A stretch of 64,000 nucleotides of DNA, taken from the NCBI RefSeq assembly GCF_017599385.1, contig NZ_JAGFPK010000001.1:1541399-1605398 (forward strand), given 5' to 3'. Shown here piece after piece: positions 1 to 8,516 of the stretch. The notes below the pieces were generated by a model. That model saw nothing but the letters and a program-made list of their open reading frames with translations, was not told where the DNA came from and made no database searches. Made by a program: the position numbers and the translations under genes. The stretch comes from Ciceribacter sp. L1K22 (GTDB taxonomy: Bacteria > Pseudomonadota > Alphaproteobacteria > Rhizobiales > Rhizobiaceae). Positions within the stretch are counted from its first letter, which is position 1; every line of letters starts with the position of its first letter.

Positions 1-27
1 CCGATCCCTCGGCGGGTGCCGCTAGCG

Positions 28-204
28 TCAGGCCGCTGCCTTCGCCTTCGTCGGCCGCTTCAGCATCAGCGCCGCAGCGAGCACAGCCTTCAGGCCGAGA
101 GGTCGGTAGTTTGACGCGAGATCGGTTTTTGCCGGTTGGGGGGCGTTATTCTTCGTCGACATTGACGGCTTTCCTTGCTGTTTCCCGTGTTTTTTCTTGG
201 ACAT
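28..204 (-). CDS. small basic hypothetical protein (58 aa)
   Basis: A short, lysine- and alanine-rich protein of 58 residues with a basic N-terminus (MSKKKHGKQQ) and a basic, alanine-rich C-terminus. I see no signal peptide, no enzyme motif and no clear membrane span. The start at 204 was chosen because the sequence from there is compositionally uniform; upstream in-frame starts (to 264) would add residues without a good ribosome site. It lies downstream of pssA on the same strand, separated by about 117 bases. Small basic proteins like this are common in rhizobial genomes; the function is unknown. A chance open frame cannot be fully excluded, but the low-complexity basic composition looks protein-like. 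Confidence 0.55.
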   Translation of the reverse strand: MSKKKHGKQQGKPSMSTKNNAPQPAKTDLASNYRPLGLKAVLAAALMLKRPTKAKAAA

Positions 205-321
205 GCGTCCGTTTGGCGCTGTCTCGCCGCAGATCATGACAAATCCGTGACGGACGCAAGTCAAATTAAGAAAAAATCGAGCACAATTCGCGAGCAGGGC
301 CCGGAAGTTACTTCCAGAGGA

Positions 322-1167
322 TCAAATGCCACGATCCATGTCGCTATCGTTGGCGTCGCTGGGCTCTTCGTCGACCGTCAGTGTGCCATAACGGCGGTGC
401 CAGGACCTAGCGCCAAGCGGCAGGGTGGCGAGATAGAGAATCACCGTTACCACGAGGACCTGCCAGGTGAAGCTCATCAGCAGCGCCACGTAGAGCACGA
501 CCGCAAGGATCATCGGCAGAACCAGATCGCGGCGAATCCTCTGGCTGTCGGATTTGCCGGACCAGACGGGAAGGCGGCTGATCAGAAGGAAGGCGATCAG
601 GATGGTGTAAACTGCGCCGGCATAGGCAAAGGTCTCGTTGAGCTCCATGCCGAGGAAACCGACATAGACCGGAAGCAGGACGAGGAAAGCTCCGGCAGGG
701 GCGGGAACGCCGACGAAATATTCCGACTGCCACTTTGCCTTCTGCTCGCGCTCCGCCATTACGTTGAACCTGGCAAGGCGCAGACCGGCGGCGATGGCGT
801 ATATGAGGGCGGCGATCCAGCCCAGCGATCGCGCCTGATCCAGAACGTAGACATAGAGAACCAGGGCGGGGGCGACGCCGAAATTGATGATGTCGGCGAG
901 CGAATCCATCTGTGCTCCGAATTTGGAGCTCGCCCGCATCATCCGCGCAACGCGCCCGTCGATGCCATCGAGAAAAGCCGCCGCCAGAACCATCGCAACG
1001 GCCAGTTCGTAACGACCTTCGAAGGCGAGCCTCACACCTGTGAGGCCGGCGCAGATCGCCAGAACGGTGATCAGGTTCGGAACGATAAGCCGCAGAGGAA
1101 TTTCTCGGAGCCGCGGTCCCCGGGCCTCGTCATTGCCGCTACCGATATCCGACTTGGGCGATTCCAT
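322..1167 (-). CDS. pssA: CDP-diacylglycerol--serine O-phosphatidyltransferase
   Basis: Makes phosphatidylserine from CDP-diacylglycerol and L-serine in the inner membrane, the first committed step to phosphatidylethanolamine. The CDP-alcohol phosphatidyltransferase signature is complete: D67-x2-D70-G71-x2-A74-R75-x8-G84-x3-D88-x3-D92, which binds the metal ions and the CDP group. The 281-residue protein is otherwise a string of hydrophobic helices, as expected for the membrane-bound class II enzyme. It follows psd with only 18 bases between them, so the two genes for consecutive steps are almost certainly co-transcribed, as in other rhizobia. The acidic C-terminal tail (about residues 265-281) lies outside the conserved domain. 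Confidence 0.95.
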   Translation of the reverse strand: MESPKSDIGSGNDEARGPRLREIPLRLIVPNLITVLAICAGLTGVRLAFEGRYELAVAMVLAAAFLDGIDGRVARMMRASSKFGAQMDSLADIINFGVAPALVLYVYVLDQARSLGWIAALIYAIAAGLRLARFNVMAEREQKAKWQSEYFVGVPAPAGAFLVLLPVYVGFLGMELNETFAYAGAVYTILIAFLLISRLPVWSGKSDSQRIRRDLVLPMILAVVLYVALLMSFTWQVLVVTVILYLATLPLGARSWHRRYGTLTVDEEPSDANDSDMDRGI

Positions 1168-1185
1168 GCTGGCCTCCCTGTTGCG

Positions 1186-1884
1186 TCAGCTGCGGCGGCT
1201 GAGGACCGGTCCCTTCGCGGAGCCGAACTCGGCAAGTACGGTTTCGCCGGCAATCGCGGTCTGGCCGAGCGAGACGCGTGGTTCCGCACCGGCTGGCAAA
1301 AACACATCGAGGCGCGAGCCGAAGCGGATCAACCCGAAGCGCTCGCCTGCCTCGACCGCGTCGGACGGGTTGGACCAGCAGACGATCCGGCGGGCGACCA
1401 GGCCGGCGATCTGCACGACGCCGATATTGCCGTGAACGGTTTCGATGACGAGGCCGTTGCGTTCGTTTTCCTGGCTGGCCTTGTCGAGTTCGGCGTTGAG
1501 AAAGCTGCCCTCGCGGTAGACGATGTTGGAGATGCGGCCGCGCATGGGCGCGCGGTTCACATGGCAGTTGAAGACGTTCATGAAGACCGAAATCCGCAGC
1601 ATCGGCTGGGTGCCGAGATGGAGTTCTTCCGGCGGAGTGACCATCTGGATCGACGAGACCCGGCCGTCGGCGGGGCTGATCACCAGATCGGTGTCCTGCG
1701 GCGTCACGCGCTCCGGATCGCGGAAGAAGTAGGCGCACCAGGCGGTCAGGATCAGGCCGATCCAGAACAGCGGTTCCGCGATCCAGCCGAGCAGGAACGA
1801 TCCGGCAAGGAACGCGGCGACGAACGGATAGCCTTCCTTGTGGACGGGAACGATCGTGCTGCGGATGCTGTCGAGCAGGCTCAT
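1186..1884 (-). CDS. psd: phosphatidylserine decarboxylase proenzyme, short form
   Basis: Converts phosphatidylserine to phosphatidylethanolamine. At 232 residues it belongs to the short, soluble-like PSD class; residues 20-50 form hydrophobic anchor helices. The self-cleavage motif R-F-G-S is at residues 187-190; Ser190 should become the N-terminal pyruvoyl group of the alpha chain (known for the family). The start at 1884 ([10 protein letters not shown]) fits the family and has GGAG about 12 bases upstream; an in-frame extension to 1992 has no family resemblance. Transcribed towards pssA, the preceding step. The PAS-GGDEF gene begins on the opposite strand about 220 bases away, so the interval should hold two divergent promoters. 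Confidence 0.95.
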   Translation of the reverse strand: MSLLDSIRSTIVPVHKEGYPFVAAFLAGSFLLGWIAEPLFWIGLILTAWCAYFFRDPERVTPQDTDLVISPADGRVSSIQMVTPPEELHLGTQPMLRISVFMNVFNCHVNRAPMRGRISNIVYREGSFLNAELDKASQENERNGLVIETVHGNIGVVQIAGLVARRIVCWSNPSDAVEAGERFGLIRFGSRLDVFLPAGAEPRVSLGQTAIAGETVLAEFGSAKGPVLSRRS

Positions 1885-2108
1885 GAACCCTATTCTCCAT
1901 TGCTTGTATCGAGGCCTGACTACAGGGAAAGTTGTCGCGGGGCAATGCCGCAGTCGTTCCGTGCCACTGGCCTTTAACGGCACGTTCACCACAATCAGCC
2001 GACACCGAAAAAGGTCCGCTGGATGGGTGTAACAGTTACCTCCATGGTAATGCTCTTCGGGCCAATTTCATGGCGCCCGAAACGAGAACAGAGAGGTTCG
2101 CCATCCCG

Positions 2109-3383
2109 ATGCCGGTGCCTGGGTTACCCGTCCGTCCCGATATGCCGCAGATCGTCTGGTACTCCAGCCGGGCGGCCGCGCCGCCAGCGGTGTTGGAAGC
2201 GACGGTCGGGGTGATGACGGTCGTGCGTTCGCCGCTGGCTGCGCCGGAGATCTGCCTCTTGGACGTGGCGAATACGGGAAACGGCGGGACGGCTGGGACC
2301 ATCCGCCGCACCGTCGGCTCCGAGGCCTATCTCGTGGGGATCGTCGATGATGAAGGAAGTCGAGGCATGCTGTCGGCGCTCATCGACAGCGGTCTGGACG
2401 ATGCCGTGTTCATTGGCGACGAGGACGGTCTGAGGGCCGCTCTGGCACGCGGCCGCCGCGTCCTCGCGGACCGGAAAGTGTCGTATGCCCATCGCCAAAG
2501 GCAGGATCTTGAGCGCGAATATTTGCAGGCCTGTATCGACAACCTGCCGACGCCGATCTTCTTCAAGAACGGGCGGGGCGTCTATGTCGGGTGCAACACC
2601 GCGTTCGAGGCCTTTATCGGTCGACCGTCGGAGGAAATCATTGGCCGCACCGTCTGGGAGATCGCTCCGCCTGAGCTCGCCGCCGCCTATGAAGAGGCTG
2701 ATCGGGCTTTGATTGAGCGCGGCGGTGTCCAGGTCTACGAGGGGCAGGTCTGCCGGGATGCCGAGTTGCGGCGCGATGTCAGCTTCCACAAGGCGGTCAT
2801 CGTCGATGGTCAGGGTGGGGTCAGGGGCATCGCCGGTGCGATGCTGGATATCACAGACCGTAAGATGCTCGAGCGCGATCTGAAGCGCGCCGCTGAACGG
2901 GATCCCCTGACGGATCTCTATAACCGTCGGAAATTCTTCGACTATGCAAGCGCCTTGACGCCGGCAACCCCTGAGGCGTTCGCGCCGACATCTATCGCAG
3001 TGATGGACATAGATCACTTCAAGGCGATCAATGATGGCTGCGGTCATGCCGTGGGTGACGAAGTGCTCCGACGCGTTGCCGCGGAAATGAAAGCAGCCTT
3101 CGAAGATATTGGGATCGTTGCCCGGGCCGGCGGCGAGGAGTTTTACGCGCTGCTGCCGGGGCTCTCGCCCGCTGCGGCATCGGCGCATCTCGAGAGCCTC
3201 CGCCAGAACATCGCGGAGATCAACATCGATGCCGATGGGACCCCGATCGGTGTCACGATCAGCATCGGCGTAGCCGGGTTTGACCCGCAGCGGGAAGCGC
3301 CTTCAGAAGGTTTGAAGCGCGCCGACCTGGCGCTTTATCGCGCCAAGAATGCTGGTCGAAACCAGCTGATGCGAGCTGCCTGA
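2109..3383 (+). CDS. diguanylate cyclase with receiver-like and PAS domains
   Basis: Predicted to make cyclic di-GMP. Using the start at 2109 (GAGAGG lies 12 bases upstream), residues about 31-121 resemble a response-regulator fold but without the usual aspartate pocket context; about 138-251 is a PAS domain (N-L-P-T-P-I-F-F-K start, ending in D-I-T-D-R-K); the rest is a GGDEF domain with the active motif A-G-G-E-E-F at 340-345 and the D-P-L-T-D-L-Y-N-R-R lead-in. No RxxD inhibitory site precedes GGEEF, so product inhibition by that route is unlikely. An earlier ATG at 2070 is possible. Divergent from psd. The input signal is unknown. Confidence 0.9.
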   Translation: MPVPGLPVRPDMPQIVWYSSRAAAPPAVLEATVGVMTVVRSPLAAPEICLLDVANTGNGGTAGTIRRTVGSEAYLVGIVDDEGSRGMLSALIDSGLDDAVFIGDEDGLRAALARGRRVLADRKVSYAHRQRQDLEREYLQACIDNLPTPIFFKNGRGVYVGCNTAFEAFIGRPSEEIIGRTVWEIAPPELAAAYEEADRALIERGGVQVYEGQVCRDAELRRDVSFHKAVIVDGQGGVRGIAGAMLDITDRKMLERDLKRAAERDPLTDLYNRRKFFDYASALTPATPEAFAPTSIAVMDIDHFKAINDGCGHAVGDEVLRRVAAEMKAAFEDIGIVARAGGEEFYALLPGLSPAAASAHLESLRQNIAEINIDADGTPIGVTISIGVAGFDPQREAPSEGLKRADLALYRAKNAGRNQLMRAA

Positions 3384-3387
3384 AGCT

Positions 3388-5274
3388 CTAGTTGGCCGGC
3401 GGCTTGCGGACAATGATGCCGATATCGTCGCTTTCCCTGACCTGCCGCAGATGTTCCTCTGCCTCGGTCGCTTCGCGCTGACGGTTCCACATGGATGCGT
3501 AGAGCCCGTCGTGTTCGAGCAACTGGGCATGGGTCCCGCGCTCGGCAATCTCCCCGCCCTTCAGCACGATGATCTCGTCGGCACCGACGACGGTCGACAG
3601 CCTGTGGGCGATGACGAGCGTCGTCCGGTTTTTCGATACCACGTCGAGCGCCGACTGGATTTCGTGCTCTGTGGTCGTGTCGAGCGCGGACGTCGCTTCG
3701 TCTAGGATAAGGATCGGCGGTGCTTTGAGAACCGTCCGCGCGATTGCCACGCGCTGCTTTTCGCCGCCAGACAGCTTAAGGCCGCGTTCACCGACCATCG
3801 TCTTATAGCCCTGCGGCAGTTCGCGGATGAAGTTGGCGATCTGTGCGACTTCGGCGGCCTGCTCGATATCGGCCTCTGAAGCGTCGGGTCGGCCATAGCG
3901 GATGTTGTAGGCGACGGTGTCGTTGAAGAGAACGGTGTCCTGCGGAACCATGCCGATCGCCGCACGAAGGGATTGCTGCGTCACGTCGCGAACCTCCTGA
4001 CCGTCAATCGTGATCGACCCGCTCTGGATATCGTAGAAACGGTAGAGCAGGCGCGAGATGGTCGACTTGCCGGCACCGGACGGTCCGACCACCGCAACCG
4101 TCTTTCCGGCCGGGACCTCGAACGAGACACCCTTCAGGATCGGCCGCTCGGGGTCATAGCTGAAATGCACGTCCTTGAATGTGATCGCGCCCTGGGCGAT
4201 CACAAGCGGCCTTGCGTCGTCCTTGTCGACCACCTCGGGCCTGACCTGAAGGAGATCGAACATCTCCTCGATGTCCGTCAGACCCTGGCGGATTTCGCGG
4301 TATACGAAGCCGATGAAGTTGAGCGGGATCGACAGCTGCATCAGCATGGCGTTGACGAACACGAAGTCGCCGATCGTCTGCGTGCCATTGCGAACCGCGA
4401 GCGCGGACATGACCATGATAACGGCCGTGCCGACACCGAAGATCACGCCCTGACCGAAGTTCAGCCAGCCGAGTGACGTCCACACCTGAGTGGCGGCCTT
4501 CTCATAACGCTCCATCGACGAGTCGAACCGCTTCGCCTCCATTTCCTCATTGCCGAAATACTTCACGGTTTCGAAGTTCAGCAGCGAGTCGATCGCCTTG
4601 GTATTAGCGTCGGTGTCGCTGTCGTTCATGGCGCGACGGATGCCGATGCGCCAGTCGGACGCGCGGATGGTGAACCAGATATAGGCCCATACGGTAAAGG
4701 CGGTGACCGCAAGATACGAAAAGCCGTAGGTCCACCAGAAGATTACGGCTGTCAGCAGGAACTCTATAAGGGTCGGCACAGTGTTGAGGATGGTGAAACG
4801 GACGATCGTTTCGATGCCCTTCGTACCGCGCTCGATGATTCGCGAAAGCCCGCCGGTCTTGCGTTCGAGGTGAAAGCGCAGCGACAGCTGGTGCATGTGA
4901 ACGAACGTCTTGTAGGCCAGCTGCCGCACGGCATGCTGTCCGACACTCGCAAACAGCGCATCTCGCAACTGATTGAGACCCACCTGCAAAATGCGGGTGA
5001 GATTGTAGAAGATCACGAGCGCGACGGCACCGAGCAGGAACGCCGGCAGCAGCCCGACCATGTCCAGCTTTCCATCGAGCGCATCGGTCGCCCATTTGAA
5101 GAAGTAGGGCACGAGGATCAGCACGAACTTCGATGCGATCAGGAAGACGGTCGCCCAAACCACGCGCATCTTCAAGTCGAAGCGGCCTTCGGGCCACATA
5201 TAGGGCCACAGGTTGACGAGCGTGCCGAGCGGATTGCTGTCGTCAGCCGAAACGGTCTTCTTTTTGTCTGCCAT
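3388..5274 (-). CDS. Atm1-type ABC exporter, fused permease-ATPase
   Basis: A 628-residue half-transporter expected to work as a homodimer. The N-terminal half has six membrane segments (about 35-325). The ATPase half has Walker A GPSGAGKS (397-404), signature LSGGEKQ (501-507), Walker B ILILDE (521-526) and the H-loop histidine near 557. The run N-F-I-G-F-V-Y-R-E-I-R-Q at about 319-330 is typical of Atm1/ABCB7 relatives, which move glutathione-linked compounds and give heavy-metal tolerance. The start at 5274 is preferred over 5298 because the ATG at 5298 sits directly against the T-run of the upstream gene's terminator, so a transcript beginning downstream of it could not use it. Substrate is inferred, not shown. 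Confidence 0.9.
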   Translation of the reverse strand: MADKKKTVSADDSNPLGTLVNLWPYMWPEGRFDLKMRVVWATVFLIASKFVLILVPYFFKWATDALDGKLDMVGLLPAFLLGAVALVIFYNLTRILQVGLNQLRDALFASVGQHAVRQLAYKTFVHMHQLSLRFHLERKTGGLSRIIERGTKGIETIVRFTILNTVPTLIEFLLTAVIFWWTYGFSYLAVTAFTVWAYIWFTIRASDWRIGIRRAMNDSDTDANTKAIDSLLNFETVKYFGNEEMEAKRFDSSMERYEKAATQVWTSLGWLNFGQGVIFGVGTAVIMVMSALAVRNGTQTIGDFVFVNAMLMQLSIPLNFIGFVYREIRQGLTDIEEMFDLLQVRPEVVDKDDARPLVIAQGAITFKDVHFSYDPERPILKGVSFEVPAGKTVAVVGPSGAGKSTISRLLYRFYDIQSGSITIDGQEVRDVTQQSLRAAIGMVPQDTVLFNDTVAYNIRYGRPDASEADIEQAAEVAQIANFIRELPQGYKTMVGERGLKLSGGEKQRVAIARTVLKAPPILILDEATSALDTTTEHEIQSALDVVSKNRTTLVIAHRLSTVVGADEIIVLKGGEIAERGTHAQLLEHDGLYASMWNRQREATEAEEHLRQVRESDDIGIIVRKPPAN

Positions 5275-5298
5275 GCTGTTGCCCCGGACGCTTTGCAT

Positions 5299-5330
5299 AA
5301 AAAAGGCCGGCGGTCCTTTCGGGACCGCCG
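5299..5330 (-). terminator. rho-independent terminator of the LysM-protein gene
   Basis: Read on the minus strand, a 9-bp perfect stem (CGGCGGTCC / GGACCGCCG, 5308-5330) with a 5-base loop is followed by GGCC and six T. It lies 65 bases after the stop of the LysM gene and directly before the Atm1-type gene, separating the two transcripts. Confidence 0.8.
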
Positions 5331-5395
5331 TTAAGACGCAAATAGAGTTTCCGGCGGCTCAAGACAACGGGCCGTCCCCGAACACACTGTTCGTG

Positions 5396-7444
5396 TCAGT
5401 TCAATGGTTGGCCCCTCAGACGCTTGCGGTGTATCTCTTCCGCATTCGGCAGGGCATCCGTCGGCACCTTGAAGATCTGCCCCGGTTCGATCAGGTCGGG
5501 ATTGATAATCTGATCCTCGTTGGCGAGGTAAATGGTCGTGTAGCGCACCCCCTGACCATAGACGCGGCGCGAGATCTGCCACAACGTGTCACCCCGGCGG
5601 ATGATGACGCTGTTGTCGCTCGCCTCAAGCGGAGCCTGCTTGATCGTCGGCGACGACGACTCGGCAATAGCGGGCTCGGACGCTGCGGGTGTCTCGGTTG
5701 CTTGCTGCGCGATCGGTTCAGCCTCTGTCGGCAAAGCGGGCGCGGCCTTGAGCACGGCATCGATCAACGACGCCAGCCGCGGCATAGCTTCACGCACCGC
5801 CTCGACGTCTCGCGGCAGCGCCTGGATCGTGGCTAGCGCAGTCTTCGCAGCAGCTGCCGTTTTGCCGACAGCGTCCGTCAGCGGTGCGGACGCACCGTCC
5901 GACAGGCGGAAGTCGGCGAGGGCGCCAAGCGCGATTTCCGTTGACGACCGCGCCGCTGCGACATCATCCATGGATGGCTTGCCATTGTCAGCGAACAGCG
6001 ACTGAAGGATTCCGAAGGCCTTGGCCAGCGTGTCGCGTTGCTTGTCAAACGCGCCACGCTCCAGCGGCACCATCGTTCCGTTGGCGGCATCGGCCGGCGG
6101 CGCGACGACCGCAACCTGAGACCCCTCCGGCCGGTTGAACGGTACCGAGGCGGCGACGATGATGTTGCCGTCGGCACCCACCAGTTCGACCCGTATCGTG
6201 TGGGCGCCGACCGCAAGCGCCATCTGCCCCTCCACGACAAAGTTGCCGGCACCATCGATTGCCGCTTCGCCCACGGCCTGCTCGTTCACGAGCGCGCGAA
6301 CCGTACCTTTCGTTGAGGCGGTCCCCGCAATGAAGATGCGGTCATTCTCGATTTCGACCGCCGTAACCTGGATCTTTTCCGTGACTGTCTCAGCCGTCGC
6401 AATGTCAGTGGAAACAGCGCTTTCCGTCCCCGCGGCAGCGTCGGCTCCAATCGGCGGCGCGGCTGTCAGCGCGGTGGATGCGGCCGGCAAGTCCGGTAAT
6501 GCCGAGGATGGATCTTCCGCGGCGACGCGCGGCTGCTTATCGGCTTCGTTCACGGTTTCGGGCATTGTCACGATGCGGCTGGGTTCGCCGGGCTTGCTCA
6601 CCATAGCCAGGAGCTTGCCGTCGGGCGAGGCCGGCACCAAAACGCTGGCGACCTCCTCGGAGACGACGGGAGTGCCATCAGCGCCGGTGGAGCGCAGCGC
6701 AAGGGCGTGGTCTCCTGGAGGCAGGGGTGTGTCGAGCACGGCCGCAAAGTCTCCGCTCGGGCCGGCTTCAACGGACGCGATAACGGTTTCTCCGTTCAGA
6801 ACCTCGATTTTCGCGCCAGGGGCAGCATTTCCGGCGATAACGGTCGAGCCATCCGGTTCAACGCGAAGAACGTCGAACTTGGGCATGATGGAGGCGGAGT
6901 TGGCGTCGGCTGCAGGCTGCTCGGCAGCAGGTGTCGCCTCCGCAGGCGCAGGAGCGTCGGGCGTCGGCGAAGGCGCTTCCTCACCCTTCAGCGCGCTGAC
7001 GATTCCAGCAATGGCAGAGGCTGCCTGCTGCGGGTCGGTGGGCAGGTTGCGGAGGAGCGAAAGCGTTTCCTCGGCGTAACCGCGGACAGTCGTCATCTGC
7101 TCTTTGATCGCCGCGTCCAGAGCTTCGGGTATTTCGAGTGCCGCGAGAGCCGAAACGGCGCTTTCTGCGGTTCCCCTTGCGGCTGCGAATGCTTCGGTCG
7201 TTGGTGTCTTTCCATCGGCGAACAGGCCAGACAGACCTTCCACCGATGACGTTGCCGTGGTGACAAGCCGTCCCATCTTCTCGAGTGCCGCCGAGCCGTC
7301 TGAAATTGTCGTCTCGATTGGCGGTGCAATTGGTGCTGTTGCCTCCTGCTCCGGCTCGGATATCCGAGGTATGACAAAAAATACCATCAGCAGCGTCGCG
7401 ATCACGAGCACCAACAGAGCCAGCCAGCCGGCACGGTTTTTCAT
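5396..7444 (-). CDS. membrane-anchored LysM protein with duplicated domains
   Basis: A 682-residue protein with an N-terminal signal anchor (residues 7-26) and a C-terminal LysM domain (about 612-663, I-I-R-R-G-D-T-L-W-Q-I-S start), which should bind peptidoglycan in the periplasm. Between them I see two copies of an alanine-rich helical segment (about 51-153 and 467-567; both contain S/G-L-F-A-D and A-A-A-R) that enclose two Ig-like beta domains (about 192-275 and 361-440; both contain I-A-G-x-A and G-x-F). Proline/alanine linkers join them. Start 7444 has GGAGAG about 10 bases upstream. LysM proteins of this layout occur in rhizobia; the precise role is unknown, perhaps envelope spacing or a scaffold. 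It ends in a strong terminator. Confidence 0.85.
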   Translation of the reverse strand: MKNRAGWLALLVLVIATLLMVFFVIPRISEPEQEATAPIAPPIETTISDGSAALEKMGRLVTTATSSVEGLSGLFADGKTPTTEAFAAARGTAESAVSALAALEIPEALDAAIKEQMTTVRGYAEETLSLLRNLPTDPQQAASAIAGIVSALKGEEAPSPTPDAPAPAEATPAAEQPAADANSASIMPKFDVLRVEPDGSTVIAGNAAPGAKIEVLNGETVIASVEAGPSGDFAAVLDTPLPPGDHALALRSTGADGTPVVSEEVASVLVPASPDGKLLAMVSKPGEPSRIVTMPETVNEADKQPRVAAEDPSSALPDLPAASTALTAAPPIGADAAAGTESAVSTDIATAETVTEKIQVTAVEIENDRIFIAGTASTKGTVRALVNEQAVGEAAIDGAGNFVVEGQMALAVGAHTIRVELVGADGNIIVAASVPFNRPEGSQVAVVAPPADAANGTMVPLERGAFDKQRDTLAKAFGILQSLFADNGKPSMDDVAAARSSTEIALGALADFRLSDGASAPLTDAVGKTAAAAKTALATIQALPRDVEAVREAMPRLASLIDAVLKAAPALPTEAEPIAQQATETPAASEPAIAESSSPTIKQAPLEASDNSVIIRRGDTLWQISRRVYGQGVRYTTIYLANEDQIINPDLIEPGQIFKVPTDALPNAEEIHRKRLRGQPLN

Positions 7445-7557
7445 AATCCATCTCTCCGGGCGGAAAAGCCGCCATTTCCCCTTCGAATTGCTAGCGTTAT
7501 CCTTCCGGATGCACAAGCATTCTCGGCCTCTGGCACCACTCGTAAACAGGGTTTTCC

Positions 7558-7596
7558 GTCAATTTTGTTGACGTGAAAGCGCGAACGTAGTCTGTT
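7558..7596 (+). promoter_or_regulatory. possible promoter and small palindrome before the LOG gene
   Basis: A TTGACG (-35-like, 7568-7573) is followed after 17 bases by TCTGTT (weak -10-like, 7591-7596). The -35 is one arm of GTCAA-N5-TTGAC (7558-7572). If used, transcription would start at or next to the ATG at 7604, consistent with the lack of a ribosome site there. Speculative. Confidence 0.3.
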
Positions 7597-7603
7597 GATT
7601 TCC

Positions 7604-8221
7604 ATGCTCGAAAATACATCCGTGAAATCAATCTGCGTTTACTGTGGCTCTCAACCCGGACGTGATCCCGCCCACATGGCCGCCGGAAGAGCCCTCGGTC
7701 GCTCTATCGCTGTCCACGGGCTGCGGCTTGTCTACGGCGGAGGCACGAAAGGGATCATGGGCGCCGTTGCCGCCGGTGTGCTCTCCAACGGCGGTCAGGT
7801 CACCGGGATCATCCCGGAGTTCCTGATGGACATGGAAGCAACCCGCCATTCGCTCGGCCAGCTCAACGAGCTTATCGTGACGAAGGACATGCACGAACGC
7901 AAGCACAAGATGTTCGAGCGCGCCGACGCCTTCGTGACCCTGCCGGGTGGGATAGGGACATTGGAAGAGATCGTCGAGATCATGACCTGGGCGCAGCTCG
8001 GCCGTCATGAGAAGCCGATGGTCTTCGCCAACGTAAACGGGTTCTGGGATCCGATGCTGGAACTGGTCAGCCACATGCGCTCGCAGGGGTTCATTCACAC
8101 CGCGCACCGCGTTCAGCCGATGGTGGTCGACAATGTCGAGGAAATCGTTCCTGCAATCGTCGACAAATGGCAATCGGTCTCCGATCCAGAGGGTATGGAC
8201 GAAGTCATCGCACGGCTTTGA
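7604..8221 (+). CDS. LOG family protein (cytokinin riboside 5'-monophosphate phosphoribohydrolase-like)
   Basis: A 205-residue Rossmann-fold enzyme. The LOG signature P-G-G-I-G-T-L-E-E is present near residue 110, with the conserved S-I-C-V-Y-C-G-S start and the G-G-G-T-K-G-I-M-G phosphate loop. Family members split nucleoside 5'-monophosphates (including cytokinin nucleotides) into base and ribose 5-phosphate; in bacteria without plant contact the physiological substrate is often unclear. The ATG at 7604 was chosen over an in-frame TTG at 7595. No Shine-Dalgarno is visible, so the message may be leaderless. It converges on a 48-residue micropeptide gene 15 bases downstream. Confidence 0.9.
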   Translation: MLENTSVKSICVYCGSQPGRDPAHMAAGRALGRSIAVHGLRLVYGGGTKGIMGAVAAGVLSNGGQVTGIIPEFLMDMEATRHSLGQLNELIVTKDMHERKHKMFERADAFVTLPGGIGTLEEIVEIMTWAQLGRHEKPMVFANVNGFWDPMLELVSHMRSQGFIHTAHRVQPMVVDNVEEIVPAIVDKWQSVSDPEGMDEVIARL

Positions 8222-8236
8222 ACGCCGGTAGAGCGC

Positions 8237-8383
8237 TCAGCCACCCAGATACTGGAAATAGGCCCAGGCGGCGACGAGTGCTGCGATCACGCCGAGGATG
8301 ACAAGCAACCTGGTTCGCTTCGGATTCGGTGGCTTCGGCTCTTCCGGTTTCGGGGGACGCTTGAACTCGACGACGTTCGACAC
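8237..8383 (-). CDS. 48-residue single-span membrane micropeptide
   Basis: A GTG-started frame of 48 codons with an excellent AAGGAG 10 bases upstream. The product has a proline/lysine-rich head (K-R-P-P-K-P-E-E-P-K-P-P-N-P-K-R) followed by one hydrophobic helix (about 25-45, L-L-V-I-L-G-V-I-A-A-L-V-A-A-W) and a short tail Y-F-Q-Y-L-G-G. This looks like a bitopic membrane protein with its basic head in the cytoplasm. It is too short for usual cut-offs. The gene has its own upstream palindrome (8422-8443). The function is unknown. Ribosome site, hydrophobic pattern and codon use together make it likely to be real. Confidence 0.75.
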   Translation of the reverse strand: MSNVVEFKRPPKPEEPKPPNPKRTRLLVILGVIAALVAAWAYFQYLGG

Positions 8384-8421
8384 TCTGGCACGTCTCCTTG
8401 CAAATCGCTGTTCTGACTTGA

Positions 8422-8443
8422 ACTGCGCTTATATTAGCGCAGT
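8422..8443 (-). promoter_or_regulatory. perfect palindrome over a -10-like TAATAT
   Basis: Two perfect 8-base arms (ACTGCGCT / AGCGCAGT) flank the six bases TATATT. On the minus strand this puts TAATAT where a -10 box for the 48-residue peptide gene would lie, about 40 bases before its ribosome site. No T-run follows, so it looks like an operator rather than a terminator. No convincing -35 was found. Confidence 0.45.
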
Positions 8444-8516
8444 CGGCAACCCGCAACGCCTAGTTCGTCCGGGTGTTATCCCATCTGGAGACGTGTCTGC
8501 CTGACGTCGGCTGGAG

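Noticed and set aside
175..1977. A 600-codon plus-strand open frame
   Set aside because: It lies opposite psd and pssA, has shadow-like composition (many H, R, D, Q) and no domain. High-GC genes often leave long antisense frames.
5274..5298. Start of the Atm1-type gene at 5298
   Set aside because: That ATG abuts the T-run of the upstream terminator, so the start at 5274 is more likely.
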